DNA of 6,227 nucleotides, taken from an uncultured Actinomycetes bacterium. GTDB lineage: Bacteria > Actinomycetota > Thermoleophilia > Miltoncostaeales > Miltoncostaeaceae. The first letter of the stretch is position 1; each line of letters opens with the position of its first letter. Below the pieces are notes generated by a model, which worked only from the letters and a program-made list of their open reading frames with translations, made no database searches and had not been told where the DNA came from. The stretch covers positions 1 through 6,227 of the forward strand of contig CAIYRJ010000268.1 of the NCBI GenBank assembly GCA_903928615.1. The letters are read 5' to 3'. The position numbers were made by a program, and so were the translations under genes. Below are positions 1-6,227 of the stretch, piece after piece.

Positions 1-569
1 ACCTCGCCGACGTCCTCGCCGACGTCGTGCCGCGCATGCGCGACGGGGCGGTGCTGGCCTCGGTGGCGGCGGGGTGGCCCACGGAGCGCCTCGCGGATGC
101 CGCGCCGGGGCACCCCGTGGTGCGCCTCATGCCGAACCTGGCCGTCGCCCATGGCGCGGGCGTGGTGGCCATGGCCTCGCGCGGGCTCGACGACTCCGGG
201 GTGGCGCACGTGCAGCAGCTCCTGGAGCCACTGGGGGCGATCGTGGTGCTCGACGAGGCCCTTTTCCCCGTGGCCACCGCCATCGGCGGGAGCGGCCCGG
301 GCTTCGTCGCCTACATCGCCGCGGCCATGGAGCGCGCAGCGGTGGACGAGGGGATGCCCCCGGCCGCTGCCCGGGCCATGGTGCAGGGCGTGCTCGCGGG
401 CACCGCCGCGTTGCTCTCCGGGGGCGTTGACCCCGCTGAGCTGCAGGCGCGCGTCACCTCTCCCGGCGGCACCACCGCGGCGGGGGTTGCCGCGATGGAC
501 GAGCGCGCCGCCGCAGATGCCATCGCCGCAGCCGTGCGGGCGGCCGCCGCCCGCGCGGCCGAGCTGTAG
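1..569 (+). CDS. proC: Pyrroline-5-carboxylate reductase, C-terminal part (5' end outside window)
   Basis: Catalyses the last step of proline synthesis, NAD(P)H-dependent reduction of 1-pyrroline-5-carboxylate to L-proline, in the cytoplasm. The reading frame is open from base 3 with no need for a start, giving 188 visible residues. The usual length is about 260-280, so most of the N-terminal Rossmann NAD(P)-binding domain is cut off. The GTG at 27 and ATG at 36 are internal codons. Visible family motifs are RLMPNLAVAHGAG (bases ~123-161), ATAIGGSGPGFVAY (~273-314) in the helical dimerisation domain, and the hallmark VTSPGGTTAAGV (~453-488) near the C-terminus. The last is the signature that separates P5C reductase from other Rossmann proteins. 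The C-terminus is very Ala-rich. The stop TAG lies 8 nt before the YggT gene, suggesting one transcript. proC next to yggT in the division-gene neighbourhood is a known arrangement. Identity is secure; only the start is unknown. Confidence 0.95.
   Translation, partial: LADVLADVVPRMRDGAVLASVAAGWPTERLADAAPGHPVVRLMPNLAVAHGAGVVAMASRGLDDSGVAHVQQLLEPLGAIVVLDEALFPVATAIGGSGPGFVAYIAAAMERAAVDEGMPPAAARAMVQGVLAGTAALLSGGVDPAELQARVTSPGGTTAAGVAAMDERAAADAIAAAVRAAAARAAEL
3..26 (+). repeat. Perfect 12-bp tandem duplication inside proC
   Basis: The 12-mer CTCGCCGACGTC occurs twice head to tail (3-14 and 15-26), in frame, and encodes LADV-LADV. The repeat unit is a multiple of three, so the frame is kept. It lies at the very window edge, so more copies upstream cannot be excluded. 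It may be a recent slippage duplication in a surface helix or simple chance in a GC-rich gene. Confidence 0.6.
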
Positions 570-577
570 GGCCCGCG

Positions 578-850
578 GTGAGCCTGGCGATCGACTACGT
601 GAACGCCGTGTTCACGGTGTTCCTCGTGGTGATGGTGATCCGCATCCTGCTGTCGTGGATCCCGGCCATGCCCACGGGCCGGGTCACGGGAGCGCTGTGG
701 AGGTTCTTCCACGAGAGCACGGAGTGGTACCTGCGCCCCTTCCGGCGCATCATCCCGCCCCTGGGGATGTTCGACCTCTCGCCGATCGTCGCGCTGATCG
801 TCCTCTATGTGGTGAACGCGGTGGTGGTGCGCGTGATGGAGGCCTTCTGA
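578..850 (+). CDS. YggT family small integral membrane protein
   Basis: A 90-residue protein matching the YggT family (YlmG in Gram-positives and chloroplasts), which is linked by genetics and gene neighbourhood to cell division and membrane organisation; its biochemical role is not settled. Two hydrophobic segments are visible, about residues 8-29 and 67-87, flanking a basic hydrophilic loop. The loop and second segment carry the family pattern: L-x-P-F-R-R-I-I-P-P at 52-61, then G-M-F-D-L-S-P-I-V-A-L at 63-73. The GTG start at 578 gives the expected length and begins 8 nt after the proC stop, but has only a weak purine stretch (TAGGG) upstream. The end of the gene (GTGATGGAGGCC) contains GGAGG, which can serve as the ribosome binding site of the next gene. 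Position between proC and DUF167/lspA fits the division/envelope cluster. The position usually occupied by Pro in 'tePxLrP' appears to be Trp50 here, a minor difference. Confidence 0.9.
   Translation: MSLAIDYVNAVFTVFLVVMVIRILLSWIPAMPTGRVTGALWRFFHESTEWYLRPFRRIIPPLGMFDLSPIVALIVLYVVNAVVVRVMEAF
838..842 (+). promoter_or_regulatory. Shine-Dalgarno GGAGG inside the yggT end, for the DUF167 gene
   Basis: GGAGG lies 4 nt upstream of CTG at 847, which overlaps the yggT stop as CTGA. No comparable purine tract precedes the alternative GTG start at 874 (the upstream sequence there is pyrimidine- and GC-rich). The site therefore favours translation beginning at or near 847 by coupling to yggT termination. 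This is read from sequence only. Confidence 0.4.
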
Positions 851-873
851 GCGGCGGTTCCGCCCCGGATTGG

Positions 874-1167
874 GTGACGCGCCGTGACGGCGGCGTGGTG
901 GTGGCGGTCAAGGCCGTGCCCCGTTCACGGCGCACCGCGGCCGTGGGCGTGCAGGATGGTGCCGTGCGCATCCAGATCGCAGCGGCCCCGCACAAGGGGC
1001 AGTCCAACGCCGCCCTGTGCGCGTACCTCGCCGAGGCCGCCGGGGTGCGCGCATCGGCGGTGCGGCTGCGGCGTGGCTCATCGGGCGCGCGCAAGCTGAT
1101 CGAGATCGACGGGGACGCCGCGGACATCGAGGCCCGACTGGCGCGACTGGCCGAGGAGATCGCATGA
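874..1167 (+). CDS. DUF167 (YggU) family protein
   Basis: A 97-residue protein (from the GTG at 874) of the DUF167/YggU family, small alpha/beta proteins widely conserved in bacteria and archaea and commonly found beside yggT. Molecular function is unknown. Features seen: an N-terminal strand VVVAVKAVPRSRR (residues 8-20) matching the family 'v.v.PkAsr' pattern, AAPHKGQSNAAL (37-48) matching 'APPveGkAN', and RRGSSGARK (66-74) matching 'G..sR.K', followed by a strand and a C-terminal amphipathic helix. The stop TGA overlaps the lspA start as ATGA, indicating translational coupling. The start is uncertain. GTG 874 is the first standard start and gives the normal family length, but has no SD. 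CTG at 847 would add nine residues (including PDW), overlap the yggT stop by 4 nt and use the GGAGG at 838-842. Family assignment is firm, start is not. Confidence 0.88.
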   Translation: MTRRDGGVVVAVKAVPRSRRTAAVGVQDGAVRIQIAAAPHKGQSNAALCAYLAEAAGVRASAVRLRRGSSGARKLIEIDGDAADIEARLARLAEEIA

Positions 1168-1685
1168 GCGGGCAGGGCCGCTCGCCGCGCGAGGCGCTGC
1201 CGGACGTCATCTCGCGTCGCCTCAAGCGCGAGGCCTGGCAGCGCTATCGCCTGATGGCGCTGATCGCCCTCGCGGTGGTGGTGCTCGACCAGCTCGTGAA
1301 GGTGATCGTGCGCGCCACGATCACCCAGGGCGAGGTCGTGGACGTGCTGCCCGGCATCGACTTCGTGCACACCATCAACACGGGCATCGCGTTCAGCCTG
1401 TTCTCGGGCAGCACGGGCGTGATCGCCATCCTCACGCTCATCGCGATCGGGGTCATCGCCATCGTGCTCGTCGCCTACGCGGGCCAGCACAAGCTCGTGC
1501 CCATCGGCGGCGGGCTGCTGCTCGGCGGCAGCATCGGCAACCTCATCGACCGCATCAGCCGAGAGGGCGTGACGGACTTCATCGCCATCGGGCCGTGGCC
1601 GCCGTTCAACATCGCGGACATCGCGGTGACCATCGGGGCGATCCTCCTCGTGCTGGCGATCATCTTCTCGGCCGGGAATGACTGA
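1164..1685 (+). CDS. lspA: Lipoprotein signal peptidase (signal peptidase II)
   Basis: A 173-residue inner-membrane aspartyl protease that cleaves the signal peptide of prolipoproteins after lipid attachment by Lgt. About four membrane segments are visible (roughly 31-49, 84-104, 111-126, 151-169). The N-terminal DQLVK box is at 42-46, the INTGIAF box at 71-77, GGSIGNLIDR at 121-130 with catalytic Asp129, and FNIAD at 148-152 with catalytic Asp152. These two Asp form the known SPase II dyad. The run PWPPFNIAD resembles actinobacterial LspA. ATG 1164 is preferred: it overlaps the DUF167 stop (ATGA) and has GAGGAGA 4 nt upstream. It leaves a ~29-residue hydrophilic, Arg-rich cytoplasmic extension before TM1, long for the family. 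Internal Met31 would leave TM1 too short. The gene overlaps the rluD-like gene by 8 nt. Identity is secure. Confidence 0.96.
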   Translation: MSGQGRSPREALPDVISRRLKREAWQRYRLMALIALAVVVLDQLVKVIVRATITQGEVVDVLPGIDFVHTINTGIAFSLFSGSTGVIAILTLIAIGVIAIVLVAYAGQHKLVPIGGGLLLGGSIGNLIDRISREGVTDFIAIGPWPPFNIADIAVTIGAILLVLAIIFSAGND

Positions 1686-2610
1686 CGAGCGCATGCTCCG
1701 CCTCGTAGTGGGGTCGGACGACGCGGGCCGGCGCCTCGACACGGTGCTCGCGGGTGGGGAGGGCATCGAGAGCCGTGCCGAGGCCCAGCGCATGATCGAG
1801 GCCGGGTCCGTGACGGTGAACGGGCAGGTCCGGCCGAAGCGCCACGCCCTTGCCGAGGGTGACGTGATCGAGGCGCTGCTGCCGCCCGACCCCGCCGCGC
1901 CGGCACTCCAGGCGGAGGACCTGGGCGTGCCCGTGGTGTACGGCGACGACCGCCTCCTGGTGGTGGACAAGCCGGCGGGGATGGTTACGCATCCCTCGCG
2001 CGGGCACTCCAGCGGCACGCTCGTGCACGGCCTGCTGGGGGCCGGCGCCGGGGGAGGGGACGACCCCGAGCGCCCCGGCATCGTCCACCGGCTCGACCGC
2101 GACACATCGGGGCTGCTGCTCGTGGCACGCGACGAGCGCACCCACCGGCGGCTCTCGCGGATGATGCGCGACCGCGAGATCGGCCGGCGCTACCTGGCGC
2201 TCGTGTACGGGGACTTCCCGCCCGCCCTCACCGTCGATCGGCCGATCGGGCGGGATCCCCGGCGCCGCACCCGCCAGGCGGTGCTGCCCCACGGGGGTCG
2301 CGAGGCCGTGACCCACTTCCGGCTGCTCGAGCAGATCGGCCCCGTGGCGCTCGTGGAGGCACGTCTCGAGACCGGCCGCACGCACCAGGTGCGGGTGCAC
2401 CTCGAGAGCGCCGGGCACCCGGTGTTCGGCGATCCGGTGTACGGCCGCGGCCGCGCGGACCACGGGCTCGGGCGCCAGTTCCTCCATGCGTACCGGCTGG
2501 AGTTCGACCACCCCGAGACGGGGGAGCACCTGGCGTTCGAGAGCCCGCTCCCGCCGGACCTCGAGGCCGCGCTCGCCGCTGCGCGCGCCCGGGCGGCCGG
2601 GGACGGCTAA
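1678..2610 (+). CDS. rluD: RluA/RluD-family 23S rRNA pseudouridine synthase
   Basis: A 310-residue enzyme converting uridines to pseudouridine in rRNA; close to E. coli RluD in length (326). An N-terminal S4-like RNA-binding domain spans about residues 8-70 (GRRLDTVLA, RAEAQRMIEAGSVTVNG). The catalytic domain follows: VVDKPAGMVTHPS (95-107), the catalytic motif HRLDRDTSGLLL (137-148) with nucleophile Asp140, RRYLALVYG (170-178) with the conserved Tyr172, and ETGRTHQVRVHL (231-242) followed by GHPVFGDPVYG (246-256). The RluD order (S4 plus this domain) and the lspA neighbour, a widespread pairing, support the RluD subgroup, which modifies helix 69 of 23S rRNA. The exact target site cannot be proven from sequence. 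The ATG at 1678 overlaps the lspA stop by 8 nt, with GGCCGGGA upstream as a weak SD; Met6 (1693) is a possible alternative. Last gene before the only sizeable gap, so probably the operon end. Confidence 0.93.
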   Translation: MTDERMLRLVVGSDDAGRRLDTVLAGGEGIESRAEAQRMIEAGSVTVNGQVRPKRHALAEGDVIEALLPPDPAAPALQAEDLGVPVVYGDDRLLVVDKPAGMVTHPSRGHSSGTLVHGLLGAGAGGGDDPERPGIVHRLDRDTSGLLLVARDERTHRRLSRMMRDREIGRRYLALVYGDFPPALTVDRPIGRDPRRRTRQAVLPHGGREAVTHFRLLEQIGPVALVEARLETGRTHQVRVHLESAGHPVFGDPVYGRGRADHGLGRQFLHAYRLEFDHPETGEHLAFESPLPPDLEAALAAARARAAGDG

Positions 2611-2620
2611 TATGCCCGGT

Positions 2621-2636
2621 CGGCCGATAACGGCCG
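2621..2636 (+). terminator. GC hairpin after rluD (possible terminator or leader stem)
   Basis: CGGCCG-ATAA-CGGCCG forms a perfect 6-bp all-GC stem with a 4-nt loop starting 11 nt after the rluD stop. There is no following U-tract (next bases TCCATTCG), so it is not a classic intrinsic terminator. U-less hairpins have been proposed as terminators in high-GC bacteria. It could equally be the first stem of an rpsB leader RNA. Confidence 0.3.
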
Positions 2637-2735
2637 TCCATTCGCACCCAACCCCGGGCGCGTGAAGTCGAGGGGTGGTGACCGGATCAACCGGTTCCCC
2701 GAGACGGCGCACGGGTACTCGCAGAGAAACCGAAC

Positions 2736-2741
2736 AAGGAG
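2736..2741 (+). promoter_or_regulatory. rpsB ribosome binding site AAGGAG
   Basis: AAGGAG sits 9 nt upstream of the GTG at 2751 and decides that start over the in-frame ATG at 2766. The resulting N-terminus [10 protein letters not shown] is the usual S2 beginning. Confidence 0.75.
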
Positions 2742-2750
2742 ACGCCACGC

Positions 2751-3823
<1,073 letters not shown>

Positions 3824-3827
<4 letters not shown>

Positions 3828-4432
3828 GCACCGCGCAGATCCCCGCCGCCCTCGTGAAGGAGCTTCGCGAGAAGACCGGCGCCGGAATGATGGACTGCAA
3901 GAAGGCCCTGACCGAGTCCGGCGGCGACCTCGAGGAGGCCGCCACGCTGCTGCGCAAGCAGGGCCTGGCGGACGCCGCGAAGCGCTCTGGCCGTGAGGCC
4001 AACGAGGGCACGATCGCGAGCTACATCCACCAGGGTGGCCAGCTGGGCGTGATCGTGGAGGTCAACTGCGAGACGGACTTCGTGGCCCGCACCGATCGCT
4101 TCCAGCAGTTCGCGCGGGACGTCGCCCTGAACGTGGCCGCCATGAAGCCGACCTACGTGTCGGTGGATGACGTCCCCGAGGAGTACAAGGCCCGCGAGCG
4201 CGACGTGTACGCCGAGCAGGCGAAGGACAAGCCGGAGAACGCCCGCGAGAAGATCATCGAGGGCAAGCTCGCGAAGCACCTCGGCGAGATCTGCCTCCTC
4301 GAGCAGCCCTTCTTCCGGGACGCCACCGAGAAGAAGCAGCGCACCATGGAGGAACTGCGGGCGGAGACCTCGTCGGAGCTCGGCGAGAACATCACCATCC
4401 GGCGGTTCACGGTCTACCAGCTTGGGGAGTAG
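3824..4432 (+). CDS. tsf: Elongation factor Ts, short form
   Basis: Guanine-nucleotide exchange factor that regenerates EF-Tu-GTP from EF-Tu-GDP in the cytoplasm. The N-terminal UBA-like domain, residues 5-50, carries [19 protein letters not shown] (11-29) and [14 protein letters not shown] (34-47). The core contains the hallmark NCETDFVAR (81-89), with the TDFV loop at 84-87 that contacts the EF-Tu nucleotide site. The C-terminal part has [24 protein letters not shown] (140-163) and ends in [13 protein letters not shown]. At 202 residues it is much shorter than E. coli (283) and typical actinobacterial EF-Ts (~270-280). It resembles the compact Thermus-type form with a single core subdomain and no inserted coiled-coil module. 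The start overlaps the rpsB stop (ATGA), with a strong AGGAGG 7 nt upstream. rpsB-tsf is a near-universal gene pair. The end overlaps the probable pyrH start by 11 nt. Confidence 0.97.
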
Positions 4433-5171
4433 CGACCAGCCCGCAGATGCCGCCTGGTCCCGGGTGCTGCTGAAGCTCTCGGGCGAGGCGCTGATGGGCG
4501 AGCAGGGGTACGGCATCGACCCCGATCGCATCGCGGGGGTGGCCCGCATGGTGAAGGGGGCCACCGACCGCGATGTCGAGGTGGCGGTGGTGGTGGGCGC
4601 GGGGAACATCTTCCGCGGCGTCATCGGCGCCGCCAGTGGCATGGACCGCGCCACGGCCGACTACATGGGCATGATCGCCACGATGCTCAACGCCCTGGCG
4701 ATCCAGGACGCGCTCGAGAAGATCGGGGTCACCACCCGCATCCAGTCGGCGATCGCCATGCAGGAGGTGGCGGAGCCCTACATCCGGCGCCGGGCGATAC
4801 GCCACCTCGAGAAGAAGCGGGTGGTCATCTTCGCGGCCGGCACGGGCAACCCGTTCTTCACGACCGACACCACGGCTGCGCTGCGCGCGCTCGAGATCGG
4901 CGCGGAGTGCATCCTCATGGCGAAGAACAACGTGGACGGCGTGATGACGGCGGACCCGCGCGAGGACCCGTCCGCCGAGCTGATCAGCCGCATCACCCAC
5001 ATGGAGGTCATCGAGCGCGGCCTGCATGTGATGGACACCACCGCGCTCACGCTGTGCATGGACAATGACCTGCCGCTGCTGGTCTTCAACATGCAGGACG
5101 AGGGCAACATCGCCCGCCTGCTGAGCGGAGAGCACGTCGGCACGATCGTGAGCGGCCCGGACGGGCCCTGA
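4422..5171 (+). CDS. pyrH: UMP kinase
   Basis: Amino-acid-kinase-family enzyme phosphorylating UMP to UDP with ATP; usually a hexamer regulated by GTP and UTP. Numbering from TTG 4422 (249 residues): LLKLSGEAL (16-24) for [13 protein letters not shown] (57-66), [20 protein letters not shown] (80-99) with UMP-binding Asp80, [17 protein letters not shown] (~140-156) and [14 protein letters not shown] (~173-186). The usual GGGN box is GAGN here; Ala60 aligns with a Gly reported to contact UMP in E. coli (position from memory). The start is unresolved. TTG 4422 overlaps tsf by 11 nt and keeps the conserved SRVLLKLSG segment, but lacks an SD. GTG 4464 would begin inside that segment (235 residues), also without an SD. 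The purine tract GGGGAG at 4424-4429 has no start codon at proper spacing. Lies between tsf and frr as in most bacteria. Function is secure. Confidence 0.93.
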   Translation: MGSSDQPADAAWSRVLLKLSGEALMGEQGYGIDPDRIAGVARMVKGATDRDVEVAVVVGAGNIFRGVIGAASGMDRATADYMGMIATMLNALAIQDALEKIGVTTRIQSAIAMQEVAEPYIRRRAIRHLEKKRVVIFAAGTGNPFFTTDTTAALRALEIGAECILMAKNNVDGVMTADPREDPSAELISRITHMEVIERGLHVMDTTALTLCMDNDLPLLVFNMQDEGNIARLLSGEHVGTIVSGPDGP

Positions 5172-5183
5172 GGGGGAGGCACC

Positions 5184-5738
5184 ATGAAGGAGAGGCTCGA
5201 CGACGCCAAGCGCCGTATGGAGGGTGCCGTGAAGAACCTCGGCGGCGAGTTCGCGGCCCTGCGCACCGGCCGCGCCAGCACCACGCTCCTCGATCGCATC
5301 CAGGTGGACGCCTACGGCTCCCCGACACCTCTGCCGCAGCTCGCGAAGGTGCACGCCCCGGAGGCCCGCCTCATCACGGTGCAGCCGTTCGACAAGACGC
5401 TCGTCCCCGACATCGAGCGCGCCATCCAGGAGTCGGACCTCGGCCTGACGCCCAGCAACGACGGCACGACCATCCGCCTGCCGCTGCCGCAACTCACCGA
5501 GGAGCGCCGCAAGGAGCTTGTGAAGGTGGCCCACCGCATGGCGGAGGAGGCCCGCGTGGCCGTGCGCAACGTGCGCCGCGACGTGCTGAACGAGTTCAAG
5601 CGGGCGGAGAAGGACGGCGAGGTGTCGAAGAATGACCTCTCGCGCGCGCAGGACGAGGTGCAGAAGCTCACCGATGCCGAGGTGAAGGCGGTCGACGAGA
5701 TGCTCGCCCGCAAGGAGGCCGAGATCATGGAGGTGTGA
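5184..5738 (+). CDS. frr: Ribosome recycling factor
   Basis: With EF-G, splits the post-termination ribosome complex in the cytoplasm. The 184-residue length matches the family (185 in E. coli). Domain I helices flank domain II. Visible signatures are ALRTGRASTTLLDRIQVDAY (25-44), the domain II segment with LITVQPFDKT (63-72), SNDGTTIRLPLPQLTEERR (91-109) and the helix VRNVRRD (127-133), whose arginines bind 23S rRNA. The C-terminal helix is charged, EVQKLTDAEVKAVDEML. The ATG at 5184 lies 12 nt after the pyrH stop with GGGGGAGG immediately upstream (4-nt spacer). The stop overlaps the uppS start by one base (TGATG). The pyrH-frr order is the common bacterial arrangement, so co-transcription with rpsB-tsf-pyrH is expected. 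Nothing is unusual in the sequence. Confidence 0.97.
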   Translation: MKERLDDAKRRMEGAVKNLGGEFAALRTGRASTTLLDRIQVDAYGSPTPLPQLAKVHAPEARLITVQPFDKTLVPDIERAIQESDLGLTPSNDGTTIRLPLPQLTEERRKELVKVAHRMAEEARVAVRNVRRDVLNEFKRAEKDGEVSKNDLSRAQDEVQKLTDAEVKAVDEMLARKEAEIMEV

Positions 5739-6227
5739 TGGCGCTCCTCTCGCGCCTGCGGGCCGCGCGCATCGCGCTCGGCACCCGCCCCTCCCGCCGG
5801 CCCGAGGCCCCGCGATCCGCGGTGCCCGAATCGGTGGCGATCATCATGGACGGCAACGGCCGGTGGGCCCGCCGCCGTCGCCTGCCCACGTCCGCGGGCC
5901 ACAGGGCGGGGGCGAAGGCCCTCCGGCGCGTCGTGCGCGCGGCCGGTGACATGGGCGTGCGCGACCTCACGGTGTTCTCGTTCTCGACCGAGAACTGGAA
6001 CCGGCCGCAGGACGAGGTGGACGACCTCATGGTGCTGTTCTCCGAGCTCATCGACCGCGAGGTCCCTGACCTCGACGCCGAGGGAGTCTCGATTCGCTTC
6101 ATCGGCCGCCTCGACCAGCTCGACGACGCCCTGCTGGCGAAGATCGCCGAGGCCGAGGCCAGGACCGCGCGTCACGACCGCATGCGCCTGTTCATCGCGA
6201 TGAACTACGGCGGGCGGGCCGAGATCG
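5738..6227 (+). CDS. uppS: Isoprenyl (undecaprenyl) diphosphate synthase, N-terminal part (3' end outside window)
   Basis: cis-Prenyltransferase that adds isopentenyl diphosphate units to make the undecaprenyl diphosphate carrier for peptidoglycan and other envelope polymers; a peripheral membrane enzyme. The window holds 163 codons of roughly 240-260. Signatures: VAIIMDGNGRWA (33-44) with the Mg/diphosphate Asp38, AGHRAGAKALRRVV (53-66), LTVFSFSTENWNRP (77-90), IRFIGRLDQL (~123-132) and the final NYGGRAEI. The residue before VAIIMDGN is Ser32, where the family usually has His. About 30 residues, Arg-rich, precede the conserved core. The ATG at 5738 overlaps the frr stop (TGATG) with GGAGG 4 nt upstream, supporting this start and coupling. 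frr-uppS-cdsA is a common order, so cdsA is the expected next gene. The product chain length (C55 or shorter, as in some actinobacteria) cannot be judged from this part. Confidence 0.95.
   Translation, partial: MALLSRLRAARIALGTRPSRRPEAPRSAVPESVAIIMDGNGRWARRRRLPTSAGHRAGAKALRRVVRAAGDMGVRDLTVFSFSTENWNRPQDEVDDLMVLFSELIDREVPDLDAEGVSIRFIGRLDQLDDALLAKIAEAEARTARHDRMRLFIAMNYGGRAEI

Larger units (their letters stand above)
2611..2750 (+). promoter_or_regulatory. Intergenic region upstream of rpsB (probable leader/promoter)
   Basis: This 140-nt gap is the only one of any size in the window and separates the lspA-rluD block from the rpsB block. It holds a 6-bp hairpin at 2621-2636, a second hairpin ACCGG-ATCAA-CCGGT at 2681-2695 that may extend through GGGG 2672-2675 and CCCC 2697-2700, and complementary GCCCGG (2614-2619) and CCGGGC (2654-2659). 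TAATAT (2608-2613), overlapping the rluD stop, resembles a -10 box, but nothing like TTGACA lies 16-18 nt upstream. A long 5' leader before rpsB with S2 autoregulation is known in E. coli; whether this leader does the same is inference. No ORF or tRNA is seen here. Confidence 0.45.

Noticed and set aside
97..850. Forward frame running from proC through yggT into the DUF167 gene
   Set aside because: Only its last ~100 codons resemble a protein family; the upstream part is the out-of-frame shadow of proC and yggT, so it is not a fusion protein.
750..2141. Long reverse-strand open frame across DUF167, lspA and rluD
   Set aside because: It lies antisense to three genes with clear family motifs, has biased low-complexity composition (Arg/Ser/Pro, His/Asp runs) and no recognisable domain. 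Such frames are expected at this G+C.
2608..2613. TAATAT as an rpsB promoter -10 box
   Set aside because: It has no matching -35 element at 16-18 nt (the sequence there is GC-only), so it is kept as a remark and not called as a promoter.
1660..2748. Reverse-strand open frame across rluD and the rpsB leader
   Set aside because: His/Glu/Val-rich shadow of rluD codons; no family resemblance, and forward rluD motifs are unambiguous.
4167..4421. Upstream extension of the pyrH frame into tsf, starting at ATG 4167
   Set aside because: The translated stretch is Ser/Arg/Thr-rich and out of frame with tsf; the PyrH family starts near 4422-4464.

Overview
This is a GC-rich (by eye roughly 70% G+C), gene-dense bacterial chromosome segment. 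All ten recognisable genes lie on the + strand. High G+C, GTG/TTG starts, long spurious reverse-strand frames, an S2 protein with a long Ala/Glu tail and an actinobacterial-looking LspA C-terminus suggest an actinobacterium. The direct junction of an lspA-rluD block to rpsB-tsf-pyrH-frr-uppS, together with a short ~200-residue EF-Ts, makes a deep-branching lineage such as Thermoleophilia my best guess. That placement is inference, not demonstrated here.

Layout. Block 1 (1-2610) holds the 3' part of proC (proline synthesis), a YggT-family membrane protein, a DUF167/YggU-family protein, lspA (signal peptidase II) and an RluD-type rRNA pseudouridine synthase. Junctions are an 8-nt gap, a very short gap or 4-nt overlap (depending on the DUF167 start), an ATGA overlap and an 8-nt overlap, so this looks like one translationally coupled operon. 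It follows the known association of yggT, DUF167, lspA and rluD with the division/envelope cluster downstream of ylmE/sepF/proC.

The only real intergenic space (2611-2750, 140 nt) precedes rpsB. It contains a perfect 6-bp hairpin just after the rluD-like stop, a second hairpin near 2681-2695, and a clear Shine-Dalgarno before the rpsB GTG start. It is the likely place for a terminator, a promoter and/or an S2 leader.

Block 2 (2751-6227) is the classic translation/envelope block: rpsB (ribosomal protein S2), tsf (EF-Ts), pyrH (UMP kinase), frr (ribosome recycling factor) and the first ~163 codons of uppS (isoprenyl diphosphate synthase for undecaprenyl carrier lipid). Genes overlap or lie within 12 nt of each other. 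The block links elongation, nucleotide supply and ribosome recycling to cell-wall lipid synthesis.

I found no mobile element, CRISPR array, RNA gene or novel defence/biosynthetic system. The points worth a second look are modest: the ~130-residue acidic Ala-rich tail on S2, a possible CTG start for the DUF167 gene, the missing SD and uncertain start of pyrH, the short EF-Ts, and single-residue departures from consensus in PyrH and UppS.
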